The position numbers were made by a program, and so were the translations under genes. Below, one piece after another: positions 53,385-62,254 of a stretch of 64,000 nt of DNA (the first letter of the stretch is position 1; every line of letters starts with the position of its first letter). Where the stretch lies: NCBI RefSeq assembly GCF_025562455.1, contig NZ_JAHPRO010000001.1:62001-126000 (forward strand), read 5' to 3'. The notes beneath the pieces were generated by a model, which was not told the origin of the DNA, did not search any database, and saw only the letters and a program-made list of their open reading frames with translations. This DNA comes from Acinetobacter sp. WU_MDCI_Axc73. GTDB lineage: Bacteria; Pseudomonadota; Gammaproteobacteria; Pseudomonadales; Moraxellaceae.

Positions 53385-53674
53385 TGGCTATAAAATATCA
53401 AGATTTTTTTAATTTCTCGTAAAAACTTAATCAAGTTAACCACACCATTAAAAATAAATTTGCTTTCAACTTCATTTAAAGTTGTATTGTCGTGGGACAA
53501 ACTCTGATTGTTACGTACATCATTAAATACTTCTAAAATAGAAATATCACTAAAATTCAGAACATAGCCAGTTCCCATTCCAAATAGTTTTTCTAATTTT
53601 TCTACATAACTTAATATTGACAATGAACTTTCAAAAAAATAAGGGCCGATTACTCGACCCTTACCTTTACTCAT
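53381..53674 (-). pseudogene. Remnant of an abortive-infection (Abi_C/HEPN-like) protein
   Basis: A 97-codon frame reads ...SLSILSYVEKLEKLFGMGTG, YVLNFSDISILEVF, VRNNQSLSHDN and NEVESKFIFNGVVNLIKFL. This resembles the C-terminal domain of abortive-infection family proteins, and RNNQSLSH is an Rx6H motif as in HEPN ribonucleases. The usual larger N-terminal part is missing. The first 14 codons coincide with the acnB terminator hairpin at 53632-53662, and in-frame stops lie just before the ATG at 53674. So it is most likely a truncated leftover of a defence gene joined to the acnB 3' end, not an intact gene. The family match is from pattern memory only. Confidence 0.5.
53632..53662 (-). terminator. 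Intrinsic terminator of acnB
   Basis: Minus-strand stem AAGGGTCGA / TCGGCCCTT with one U-G pair, loop GTAA and seven T. It lies inside the start of the frame annotated as a defence-gene remnant. Confidence 0.85.
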
Positions 53675-53695
53675 TTAAACTTAATCACCAATCTA

Positions 53696-56335
53696 TTAAG
53701 TCAATTGAGCCGCAGCAATTTTCTTAGTATCTACTGTGTTTGCAGCATCTGTATATTCAACCATCTTATCAAAGTTCAAATATTTGTAGATGTCAGCAGA
53801 CATGCTGTCGATTTGAGCAGCGTACTGTTGATATTCTTCTGGGCTTGGAAGTTTACCTAAAACGGCAGCAACTGAAGCAAGCTCAGCAGAAGCAAGGTAA
53901 ACATTCGCACCTTGACCTAAACGGTTAGGGAAGTTACGAGTAGAAGTCGATACGCAAGTGGTATTTGGTGCTACACGCGCTTGGTTACCCATACACAATG
54001 AACAGCCCGGCATTTCTGTACGTGCGCCAGCTTTACCGTAGATGTTATATAGACCTTCTTCCATCAATTGGTGTTCATCCATACGTGTCGGAGGAGCTAA
54101 CCAAAGACGAGTTGAAAGTGAACCACCAGGTACTTTGTCAAGAAGCTGACCAGCCGCACGGAAGTGACCAATGTTAGTCATACAAGAACCAATGAATACT
54201 TCATCAATCTTGTCACCTTGAACTTCAGAAAGAAGTTTTGCATCATCTGGATCGTTCGGGCAGCAAAGAACAGGTTCTTTAATGTCAGCAAGATCGATTT
54301 CATAGACTTTGGTGTATTCAGCATCAGCATCAGCTTTAAGAAGTGATGGATTAGCCAACCATTTTTCCATGTTTTCGATACGACGCGCCATCGTACGAGC
54401 ATCGCCATAACCTTGTGAAATCATCCATTTCAACATGGTAATGTTAGAACGCAAGTATTCAGCAACTTTCTCTTCAGAAAGAGTAATCGCACAGCCCGCA
54501 GCAGAACGTTCAGCAGAAGCATCAGACAATTCAAATGCTTGCTCAACAGTTAAGTCAGTTTCCATTTCAGTCAAGTCGATCTCAAGGATACGACCAGAGA
54601 AAATGTTTTTCTTACCTTTTTTCTCAACAGTAAGATCGCCTTCCTTGATTGCATAGTAAGGAATCGCATGTACAAGATCACGCAAAGTGATACCAGGCTG
54701 CATTTTACCTTTGAACTTCACAAGTACAGATTCAGGCATATCCAGTGGCATTACACCAGTCGCAGCAGCAAAAGCAACAAGACCAGAACCTGCTGGGAAT
54801 GAAATACCAATTGGGAAACGAGTATGTGAGTCACCACCAGTACCTACGGTATCAGGCAACAACATACGGTTTAACCAAGAGTGGATAATACCATCACCCG
54901 GACGAAGCGACACACCACCACGGTTCATGATGAAGTCTGGAAGTGAATGTTGCATTTGAACGTCAACTGGCTTTGGATACGCAGCCGTATGACAGAAAGA
55001 CTGCATCACGAGGTCAGCAGAGAAGCCCAAGCATGCCAAGTCTTTCAACTCATCACGTGTCATAGGACCGGTCGTATCTTGAGAACCGACAGTCGTCATT
55101 TTAGGTTCGCAATAAGTTCCCGGAATTACACCTTGACCTTCTGGAAGACCACATGCACGACCTACCATTTTCTGAGCTAAAGTAAAGCCTTTGCCAGTTG
55201 CAGCAGGTTGTACTGGAGTACGGAATAAAGTAGAAGGCTCAAGACCTAGAGCTTCACGTGCTTTAGTGGTCAAACCACGACCAACGATCAAGTTGATACG
55301 ACCACCCGCACGTACTTCATCAAGAAGAACAGGCGTTTTAAGCTCTGATTCAGCGATTTGCTCACCGTTTTTGAACGCTGTGACTTTCGCAGCAACATGG
55401 TCAATTTTAAGTGTAATTTCATCGCCCATGTTCATGTCAGAAACATCGATTTCAACAGGAAGTGCGCCTGCATCTTCCATAGTGTTGAAGAAAATCGGTG
55501 CAATTTTTGAACCTAAGCAGTAACCACCGTCTTTTTTGTTCGGGATGTGTGCAATTTCATCACCGAAGAACCAAAGCACAGAGTTAGTTGCAGACTTACG
55601 AGATGACCCTGTACCAACAACGTCACCAACATAAGCAACTTGATTGCCTTTTGCGATTAAGTCTTTAATTTGGTTAAGCGGACCAACTTCACCTGGTTTT
55701 TCAGGATTAATACCATCACGCTCATTTTTCAACATTGCATTTGCGTGTAATGGGATATCTGGACGGCTCCATGCGTCTTGTGCTGGAGACAAGTCATCAG
55801 TGTTGGTTTCACCAGTAACTTTGAAAACGGTTAGCTTAATTTCTTCAGGAACATCACGACGTGTAGTGAACCATTCAGCGTCTGCCCAAGATTGTAAAAC
55901 AGCTTTTGCATTCGCATTGCCTGCTTTTGCTTTATCCGCAACATCATGGAAAGCATCAAATACAAGAAGTGTTTTTTTCAATGCTTCAGCCGCTAAACCA
56001 CCAAGTTCAGCACTATCAAGCAAATCAACTAAAGGAGCGACGTTATAACCACCAAGCATTGTGCCAAGTAAGTAAACTGCACGTTCTTTAGAAACTAATG
56101 GAGATGTCGCTTCACCTTTTGCAACTGCTGACAAGAATGCTGCTTTTACATAAGCGGCTTGGTCAACACCCGCTGGAACGCGGTTTTCAAGCAAGTCCAC
56201 AAGAAAAGCTTCTTCACCTGCTGGTGGATTTTTTAGCAATTCAACCAAATCAGCAGTTTGCGCATCATCAAGTGGCTTCGGTGGGACTCCGAGTGCGGCA
56301 CGTTCTGCAACGTGTTGGCGGTAAGCTTCTAGCAC
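53696..56335 (-). CDS. acnB: Aconitate hydratase B
   Basis: AcnB turns citrate into isocitrate in the TCA cycle using a 4Fe-4S cluster, and can act as an mRNA-binding protein when the cluster is lost. From GTG 56335 (LEAYRQHVAERAALG) it has 879 residues (865 in E. coli). An N-terminal HEAT-like domain, a swivelling domain and three catalytic domains fit the AcnB order; cluster cysteines are in IGSCMTNIGHFRAAG and PGCSLCMGNQARV. GAGGA lies eight bases before the GTG; an ATG further upstream adds 20 residues that are not like AcnB. The promoter region holds a clear operator-like dyad at 56478-56509. Confidence 0.95.
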   Translation of the reverse strand: MLEAYRQHVAERAALGVPPKPLDDAQTADLVELLKNPPAGEEAFLVDLLENRVPAGVDQAAYVKAAFLSAVAKGEATSPLVSKERAVYLLGTMLGGYNVAPLVDLLDSAELGGLAAEALKKTLLVFDAFHDVADKAKAGNANAKAVLQSWADAEWFTTRRDVPEEIKLTVFKVTGETNTDDLSPAQDAWSRPDIPLHANAMLKNERDGINPEKPGEVGPLNQIKDLIAKGNQVAYVGDVVGTGSSRKSATNSVLWFFGDEIAHIPNKKDGGYCLGSKIAPIFFNTMEDAGALPVEIDVSDMNMGDEITLKIDHVAAKVTAFKNGEQIAESELKTPVLLDEVRAGGRINLIVGRGLTTKAREALGLEPSTLFRTPVQPAATGKGFTLAQKMVGRACGLPEGQGVIPGTYCEPKMTTVGSQDTTGPMTRDELKDLACLGFSADLVMQSFCHTAAYPKPVDVQMQHSLPDFIMNRGGVSLRPGDGIIHSWLNRMLLPDTVGTGGDSHTRFPIGISFPAGSGLVAFAAATGVMPLDMPESVLVKFKGKMQPGITLRDLVHAIPYYAIKEGDLTVEKKGKKNIFSGRILEIDLTEMETDLTVEQAFELSDASAERSAAGCAITLSEEKVAEYLRSNITMLKWMISQGYGDARTMARRIENMEKWLANPSLLKADADAEYTKVYEIDLADIKEPVLCCPNDPDDAKLLSEVQGDKIDEVFIGSCMTNIGHFRAAGQLLDKVPGGSLSTRLWLAPPTRMDEHQLMEEGLYNIYGKAGARTEMPGCSLCMGNQARVAPNTTCVSTSTRNFPNRLGQGANVYLASAELASVAAVLGKLPSPEEYQQYAAQIDSMSADIYKYLNFDKMVEYTDAANTVDTKKIAAAQLT

Positions 56336-56473
56336 AGTGTTATTCCTCTTTTTTAAAAAATTATTTGCAAATTCCTGCCTAGCAAAGCTTTGCAAATAAT
56401 ATGGACAGCAAAATTTTACTAAAAATCAAGTCAAAAGTTAATGCAAGCGCCGTGTTTCTTCGTGATTCTCATT

Positions 56474-56509
56474 ATTTTATAGCGAAATAGTACTTGACAG
56501 TTCGCTATA
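56474..56509 (-). promoter_or_regulatory. acnB promoter region with inverted repeat
   Basis: A perfect 9-bp inverted repeat, TATAGCGAA (56478-56486) and TTCGCTATA (56501-56509), with 14 bases between. On the minus strand a strong -10, TATAAAAT (56474-56481), overlaps one arm; there is no good -35, as expected if an activator is needed or a repressor acts here. It is about 140 bases upstream of acnB. Confidence 0.5.
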
Positions 56510-56571
56510 CAAAAACGTGAAAAAAATAGGCTATAACTGATTTACTTGGCTTTGCCATAATTTAGATCAAT

Positions 56572-56594
56572 AAAAAAGGCAACCTATGTTGCCT
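56572..56594 (-). terminator. Intrinsic terminator of the 89-residue gene
   Basis: Minus-strand stem AGGCAAC / GTTGCCT with four-base loop and TTTTTT tail. Confidence 0.75.
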
Positions 56595-56621
56595 GATTTT
56601 GTTGAGAAAAACTATAAAACC

Positions 56622-56891
56622 TTAGTGGACAGTGGTCGTTTGTAAATATTGATTTAATGCGTCCCGATTTCCCTCAAATTTAATCTGGACTTCGTCTTCG
56701 TGTAACATTGCATGATCAGCACTCGCAAAAGAGATCGTAACCTCATAAAGTCTGGCCTTTTCATCAATGACTTCATTGATATAAACCTTATCGCCTACAC
56801 TTAAGACGTAACTACTACCGCCGATGACTGCAACACCTTGAGTGTCTTCGAGCAACAAATCAGCATTATGCAGATAAGCAACAACGTCCAT
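56622..56891 (-). CDS. Small hypothetical protein
   Basis: The 89-residue protein (MDVVAYLHNADLLLEDTQGV) is acidic, with no signal or membrane segment. It has several short beta-like stretches (SSYVLSVGDKVYINEVIDE, LYEVTISFASADHAML) and may be a small beta-rich protein; no family was recognised. AGGAGAG lies close before ATG 56891 and a terminator follows, so it is a real single-gene unit. The 24-bp palindrome lies 109 bases upstream. Confidence 0.7.
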   Translation of the reverse strand: MDVVAYLHNADLLLEDTQGVAVIGGSSYVLSVGDKVYINEVIDEKARLYEVTISFASADHAMLHEDEVQIKFEGNRDALNQYLQTTTVH

Positions 56892-56999
56892 CTTTGCTCT
56901 CCTATCGTATAGTTATTCGTCAATTTATTATTGTTTATTTTTATGCAATTATCTACGCCATGCTTTTAAAATGCTCAATAACTTTGTAACGACTCACTA

Positions 57000-57023
57000 T
57001 TAATTGATGGATCCATCAATTAA
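57000..57023. promoter_or_regulatory. Perfect 24-bp palindrome
   Basis: TTAATTGATGGA followed by its exact reverse complement TCCATCAATTAA, with no spacer. It lies between the terminator of the small lipoprotein gene and the promoter area of the 89-residue gene. It could be an operator for a dimeric regulator; function unknown. Confidence 0.5.
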
Positions 57024-57045
57024 AAAACCGCTCCTTAGAACGGTT
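57020..57045 (-). terminator. Intrinsic terminator of the 121-residue lipoprotein gene
   Basis: Minus-strand stem AACCGTTC / GAGCGGTT with one wobble, loop TAAG and TTTTTTAATT tail. Confidence 0.8.
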
Positions 57046-57397
57046 TATAATTAGGCATTTTTTCATGTGGAGTTGCAATACACTGCTCTGTGGTTTGCTT
57101 ACGAATATTTTCTCGTGCTTCATCTGGATTATTTTTAAGTTGCTCAATTGGTAACGCATAAACTTCATCAATAATTTTTAAGATAAATGTCCGAGTAATT
57201 TCATCTTCAATTTTCTTTGCGTGTTCAACAGCTTGGTTTTTTTCGATTGCATTTTGACGATCAAGCATAATTGAACGCGCAGCATTGCCTATACTGGTAC
57301 AGTAGCCATGCCATTGTTCTTCAGGCGTTAAGGGTTTCTTTTCACTACAGCCTGCAAGTACTACACCTAAAACAAGAAACAGAACTTTTTTCATCAT
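57035..57397 (-). CDS. Small lipoprotein
   Basis: From ATG 57397 the protein has 120 residues. The signal MMKKVLFLVLGVVLAGC ends in the lipobox VLAGC (Cys about residue 17), so it is a lipoprotein. The mature part is helical and charged (EEQWHGYCTSIGNAARSIML; HAKKIEDEITRTFILKIIDEV) with two further cysteines that could form a disulfide. ATG 57397 overlaps the stop codon of the upstream gene as TGATG, suggesting coupling; the second ATG three bases later is possible. The function is unknown. Confidence 0.72.
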   Translation of the reverse strand: MMKKVLFLVLGVVLAGCSEKKPLTPEEQWHGYCTSIGNAARSIMLDRQNAIEKNQAVEHAKKIEDEITRTFILKIIDEVYALPIEQLKNNPDEARENIRKQTTEQCIATPHEKMPNYKPF

Positions 57398-57621
57398 CAC
57401 ACTGAACTTAATCGGATGGCATTATCATACTGAATATTGTCATATTTTCCAAAAGCTATTCGGTTAAAATCTTTGTTAAAATTTTTAGTTTTTATTTTGT
57501 TACATTCCATTCGAGTTTCGTTGATTTGACAGACACTGCCACGAGATAACAGTTGTTGCTCATTTGAACGCTGCTTCGGTGGTGGTGTGGCTGAATAGGT
57601 CGTCACTCCATTTGCATCCAC
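57397..57621 (-). CDS. DUF4124-like protein lacking its signal peptide (probably decayed)
   Basis: The frame starts at GTG 57621 (VDANGVTTYSATPPPKQRSN), the typical start of the DUF4124 domain, which in other proteins follows a signal peptide and the residues YKW. Here a stop lies two codons upstream (TAA-AAA-TGG-GTG), so the signal part is missing. The rest (CQINETRMECNKIKTKN...) carries two cysteines. It has 74 residues. A TTGACA with -10-like TAATTA just upstream is a possible promoter. Either GTG is the real start of a cytoplasmic variant, or the gene is a decayed copy. It is translationally coupled to the lipoprotein gene downstream. Confidence 0.5.
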   Translation of the reverse strand: MDANGVTTYSATPPPKQRSNEQQLLSRGSVCQINETRMECNKIKTKNFNKDFNRIAFGKYDNIQYDNAIRLSSV

Positions 57622-57680
57622 CCATTTTTAATTAGGCGCGATTAAGGTGTGTCAAACAAAACTAATATTCTATTTGGTTA

Positions 57681-57703
57681 GAAAAAGCCGCTCGAAAGCG
57701 GCT
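57681..57703 (-). terminator. Intrinsic terminator of tamB
   Basis: Minus-strand stem AGCCGCT / AGCGGCT with loop TTCG and TTTTT tail, ending ten bases after the tamB stop codon. Confidence 0.85.
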
Positions 57704-57713
57704 GATCAAGTTC

Positions 57714-60700
57714 TTAAAAACGCCAGTTATAGAATAAATCGATTGCACGTTCCAAAGATTGACTGGCTTCCAAATAAAGACGTTTATTCATTTGGTAACG
57801 TAAAGTTAATTTATTCACAGGCGTAAACACGCCTACACCGTAGCGAATAAATAAATCAGGCGTAATATAACCCGTTAGGCTTACCTGTGTATCATCACCA
57901 GTACCCTGCGCATCTAATGCCAATCCACTTAAGCCAAAGGTTCGTCCAATTTGATTAGTAAGTGCGCGAGTGCCGCCTAAGCCCATACTGATCCCTGCTG
58001 CGGCAATTGTGTTGTTGACATCCGATTTAAAGCCTGCTGTGTTGCTTAAACCACTATTACCCTCATTGATCCGACCTGTCACTAGTGCATTGAGAGCTTC
58101 TTGATCTGACAAACCTGCATCATTATAAATCTGGATATTTGGCACTGCAGCAGTACCTGTAACACGAACCCCCACTGTACTGCCTTGAACAGATTTGGTG
58201 GCATCAACATCGAGTGTTGGATTAGAAATTGGTCCATTAAAACGTGCAATGGCGCGATTTAAATCTAGGCTTTGTCCATACGCTTCAATTTTAACTTTTT
58301 GGCTAACACCAATTGCACCACTTGCGCGTAACGCAGTTTCAAGTCCGCGTTGCGATAGATTGAGGCGACCCACCAAAGGAATTCGACTATTAAAGCCTTG
58401 AAAGATCACTCTTTCCCGACCAATATTGACCGACACATCTGCACGAATATCCCACGGTTTAGCTGCTTTTAAGATTGCAAGTTGATCCTGTCCATCTCTA
58501 ACAACTCGTACATCAGATGAAACTGCTATAACAGGTTCACTTGCTTCTGGCATGGAGATTAAAGCACGCGGAATATCTAATTCCCCTTTTACGATCAGAC
58601 GCTTACTGAGAGGATAGGCATCCATTGATACGTCTGGATTAACAATCGCTGTAATCAATGGTGCTTGACGAACAAGTAAATTATCTCCTTTCAAATTTAA
58701 TTGCACACGTGGATCATTTTTCCAGTCGATATTTCCTGTCAGTTTTCCAACTCCACGCCCACTATTAAACGCTCCGTCAATTGTAGCGTTGTCCTGACGG
58801 ATCGCTGAATACAATTGAATATTAGTAAGATTGACAGGTAATGACATCATACTAATCGAACCATCTTTTAGACGTAAATCACCTGTAATTTGGGGTTGAG
58901 TCAAAGTTCCATTAATCTTTCCAGCCAGTGCTAAAGTTCCATCCATTGAACGGACATCACTAATGAAAGGTTTAAGCACTTTAAGTTGCACATTATTAAA
59001 GGCTACTTCACCATTCATTGGCATAGGGGTTTGATAAGGATTAATAATGACTTTGGCATAGCCTGTACCAATTTCTGGTGTTTTGACATCTAATCTTAGC
59101 AATAAGCCCTGACTGACACTCTTAGCCACCACACTGAGCTGATCATAACTTAAAGTCGATGCTGGATCTTGAGGGTCGGCAGCAGCCAAACCAATTTCAC
59201 CATTTTGAGTGATCAATCGTGCATCGAGTTTTGGCTGCGCCCCATTAGCCCAAGACGCTTTAGCATAGCCATTGAGCTTACCTGTAATGGCTAGACCTTC
59301 TGGCATGAATGCTGAGAAATCGTTTAAATTCAGATCACGAGTGACAACTGAAAGATTTCCTCGTGCCTTACTGACTCTTAAAGGCTGATCCAGACAAAGC
59401 TGACTGCTTTGACTAGCCCAGCAGTGTTGTCCAACAAATAACTCCTGATTACCTGTGCTATAAATAACCGCAGCATTTTGCTGCTGTTTTAATACAGCAC
59501 GACGTGAGTCAAAAATACCCTGCTGAATTTGTCCAAGCCAGTCATTATTTTGGTTAAAGCCACCTGCCAGTTGCACATAAAATTTTGAATAGTAATTCCA
59601 GCCTTGTAACTGAACGAGATGCGCTTTACGCGTACCTGACAAGGTTATACCTGCGTATTGGATCTGACGCCCACCACGATTTAAACCATCTAACGTCGCT
59701 TTTAATGAAGTTGGTGTGGTGTCTGAAGTTGGCAGCTCTCCAAATACCTGTATCTTTTTGACACTAATATCCCCAAAGCCAAAGTTATCAACCACCAAAT
59801 TTGCAGTCGCTTTTAGTCTTGGTTGAGCTTGAACATTCAAATATCCATAAGTGCGACCACGCAAACCAGGATAAAGCTCATACATAGCAGGTGCATTCAC
59901 CTTCAAACGGAGATTTTGTGCATTACCAGAGGCCTGTATCTGATTTTTACCATAGGCCAAAAATAAGTTATTTGCCTCAAATTGCTGTGGTAAAAATCCT
60001 TTTTGATTAGAGTTCACTATCATTGATAGATTACCCGTACCACGAACGACTTTATTATTTAAAAAGCCCGCCATGTTGAGTTTTTCGATATTAACCCGTT
60101 TGGAGTTTTCAGCCCAAAGTCCTTGAGTTTTTAAGTTACCAGAGAGCTCACCTTTGACACTGGAAACAAAATATTGTGGCTTAAAACGAACCAGTGAAGC
60201 ATTAATATCCCAACCAATTGCATTTTTTAAATTGACTGAACCTGACGCAAAAATTTTACCCGCAACACCATTATGCTGTAATTCAGCAATTTTTATAAAA
60301 TCTGGCGTTCCTGAAATATTAAACTTGAGTAAGCCTTTGCCCTGATTAAATGCATTTAGACCACCATCATAGCGGACTGCAAAACCTTTAAATCCACCAC
60401 CCGATTTTTCATCATGGAAAACGATTGCAGCAGTACTTTTTCCAGTCAGCTCGATCATTTCATTTTGAGCCGAATTTGCCATGTGACCTTTTAATGAGAT
60501 CGCGTCAAATTGGATAATCTGCTGATTTGGCTTGGCATATCCATTTGCCTTGATTTCGCCATTGAGTAAATTTACAGGCGCAGCAGTGGTAATCGTTTGT
60601 GGATTAAAGTCTTTCGCATTTAAAATGGCATTCCATTTAAGTTGACGCTTTTCTGATGGAAGTTCTACTTTAGCTTGGCCACTCAAACTACCTTTTTGAA

Positions 60701-62231
60701 GCGATTGGTAAGTAAACGCAGGAACATTCAAAGTATTATCTTTCAAATTGAGGCGCGCTTCATATTTACCCGCAGGCAACGTCGCTTGTTCATGTGTATG
60801 TACATTGGTCGCGACATGGATATCTTGTTTACCTTCAACCAAGGCCAAATTAACCTGTCCTTCATCGCTATCCAACCAACCAATATAAGGCATGGCTCGA
60901 TCAATATTTTTCCATGAAACATCCAAAATCATAGGTTGAACGTTCTGTTGTGTGGCTTTTTGTGGTGTAGTCTGGGCTTGATTCAGCTTGACTAACCAAG
61001 ATTCATACTTATCAAAATCAAGATTTGCGGTCAGTGCCATCCCTTTTTCAAGTGAGCCTGCCGATGCAATATTCGCATCTAAGGACGGCGGTAAAAAATC
61101 GACGATTGCTTGAGGAATTACTTTATCTTTTGGATTAAGATGATTTAATCGCCCCTTAACACCCCATGTAACATGATCATGCCATCCAACACGTCCTGCT
61201 AAAGTCACAAAACCTTGCATAAGTTGACCATTAAAGTCGTGAACATCGAGACCATTAACTAGATCCGTAGACATTAACGAAGTGTACTGACCTTCTGGGA
61301 TATTTTCACCCTTTAAATCGGTGGCTAAATCTAGATCCAGTTTGTCTACATTCCCTTTAAATTGGGCAATACCATCTTTAGAAAATAATTTTTGCTCTGT
61401 GAGTAATGGCCAATGATAATTTTTAAAATTAAGCTGACCAAACATCGGGACACCTTCACGCACAGGATGAACTACGACCCAACCTGTCAACAAATCTGGT
61501 GTATTGGTTGCAACGCCCGCTTTTATGGTATCCAGACTTCCGTTTGCCGCGACTTTAATCGTATTAATATTCAGACTTTTTAACGAAGGTATAATTAAAT
61601 CTGCGCGCGCATTGAGGGGATATTTACCATTAAATGTCATTTTTCCAGCGGCATTGTCTACAGCAAGGTAGCCCATATTCATACGGGAATTTTCAAATTT
61701 TAGTTCTGCCCCTGACCAAACTGCATCTTCAAGATAAATATCATAAAAATCGACTTTAGATTTGACAGTTTGAATGGCTAAATGATCAATTTCAGCCTTA
61801 TTTAGTCGTAACACAAATGGCAATTTGATTTCACTAAATTTAAAAGGTTCATTACTCGGTGGAGAATGGCTAATAATTTGTAAATTACGCACATCGGCAC
61901 GTCTTAGGTGAATCTCTTTACTTAAAATTGCGCGCCACCCCAAAGACACATCAGCTTTATCAATTTTGATATCCAGATCTTTCAGTTTCACCCAAATATT
62001 TTTTAAAATAATACCTTTTAAAAGATTCCCGCCTTCGTACTCATAACTCAGAATATGTTGACGCTCCATGACTCGATCTAGCAGAAATTTGCTGCCTCGA
62101 TCTGTGGTAAACATCACACCTAAGGCAGCCACTAAAAATACAATAATAATGAGCAGCGTCAAAAGTGCATTTCTCAGAATGCGACGCTTTTTAGGAGGTG
62201 TAGGAGTAGCCGGTTGTTCTACGTCAGCCAT
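57714..62231 (-). CDS. tamB: Translocation and assembly module subunit TamB
   Basis: TamB is an inner-membrane-anchored, periplasm-spanning protein that works with TamA, and is linked to lipid transport or autotransporter assembly. The 1505-residue protein begins with a short basic region and one membrane anchor (ILRNALLTLLIIIVFLVAAL, about 16-35) and continues as a long beta-rich AsmA/DUF490-type repeat array. The C-terminal TamB domain is seen near LLVRQAPLITAIVNPD and YGQSLDLNRAIARFNGPI and ends SLERAIDLFYNWRF. The start ATG 62231 lies 23 bases after the tamA stop codon. It is longer than the E. coli protein (about 1260). Confidence 0.93.
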   Translation of the reverse strand: MADVEQPATPTPPKKRRILRNALLTLLIIIVFLVAALGVMFTTDRGSKFLLDRVMERQHILSYEYEGGNLLKGIILKNIWVKLKDLDIKIDKADVSLGWRAILSKEIHLRRADVRNLQIISHSPPSNEPFKFSEIKLPFVLRLNKAEIDHLAIQTVKSKVDFYDIYLEDAVWSGAELKFENSRMNMGYLAVDNAAGKMTFNGKYPLNARADLIIPSLKSLNINTIKVAANGSLDTIKAGVATNTPDLLTGWVVVHPVREGVPMFGQLNFKNYHWPLLTEQKLFSKDGIAQFKGNVDKLDLDLATDLKGENIPEGQYTSLMSTDLVNGLDVHDFNGQLMQGFVTLAGRVGWHDHVTWGVKGRLNHLNPKDKVIPQAIVDFLPPSLDANIASAGSLEKGMALTANLDFDKYESWLVKLNQAQTTPQKATQQNVQPMILDVSWKNIDRAMPYIGWLDSDEGQVNLALVEGKQDIHVATNVHTHEQATLPAGKYEARLNLKDNTLNVPAFTYQSLQKGSLSGQAKVELPSEKRQLKWNAILNAKDFNPQTITTAAPVNLLNGEIKANGYAKPNQQIIQFDAISLKGHMANSAQNEMIELTGKSTAAIVFHDEKSGGGFKGFAVRYDGGLNAFNQGKGLLKFNISGTPDFIKIAELQHNGVAGKIFASGSVNLKNAIGWDINASLVRFKPQYFVSSVKGELSGNLKTQGLWAENSKRVNIEKLNMAGFLNNKVVRGTGNLSMIVNSNQKGFLPQQFEANNLFLAYGKNQIQASGNAQNLRLKVNAPAMYELYPGLRGRTYGYLNVQAQPRLKATANLVVDNFGFGDISVKKIQVFGELPTSDTTPTSLKATLDGLNRGGRQIQYAGITLSGTRKAHLVQLQGWNYYSKFYVQLAGGFNQNNDWLGQIQQGIFDSRRAVLKQQQNAAVIYSTGNQELFVGQHCWASQSSQLCLDQPLRVSKARGNLSVVTRDLNLNDFSAFMPEGLAITGKLNGYAKASWANGAQPKLDARLITQNGEIGLAAADPQDPASTLSYDQLSVVAKSVSQGLLLRLDVKTPEIGTGYAKVIINPYQTPMPMNGEVAFNNVQLKVLKPFISDVRSMDGTLALAGKINGTLTQPQITGDLRLKDGSISMMSLPVNLTNIQLYSAIRQDNATIDGAFNSGRGVGKLTGNIDWKNDPRVQLNLKGDNLLVRQAPLITAIVNPDVSMDAYPLSKRLIVKGELDIPRALISMPEASEPVIAVSSDVRVVRDGQDQLAILKAAKPWDIRADVSVNIGRERVIFQGFNSRIPLVGRLNLSQRGLETALRASGAIGVSQKVKIEAYGQSLDLNRAIARFNGPISNPTLDVDATKSVQGSTVGVRVTGTAAVPNIQIYNDAGLSDQEALNALVTGRINEGNSGLSNTAGFKSDVNNTIAAAGISMGLGGTRALTNQIGRTFGLSGLALDAQGTGDDTQVSLTGYITPDLFIRYGVGVFTPVNKLTLRYQMNKRLYLEASQSLERAIDLFYNWRF

Positions 62232-62254
62232 AATAATCCCGAGTCAAATTTATT

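Noticed and set aside
55191-56382. Several plus-strand open frames inside acnB
   Set aside because: Antisense shadows of a clearly conserved gene.
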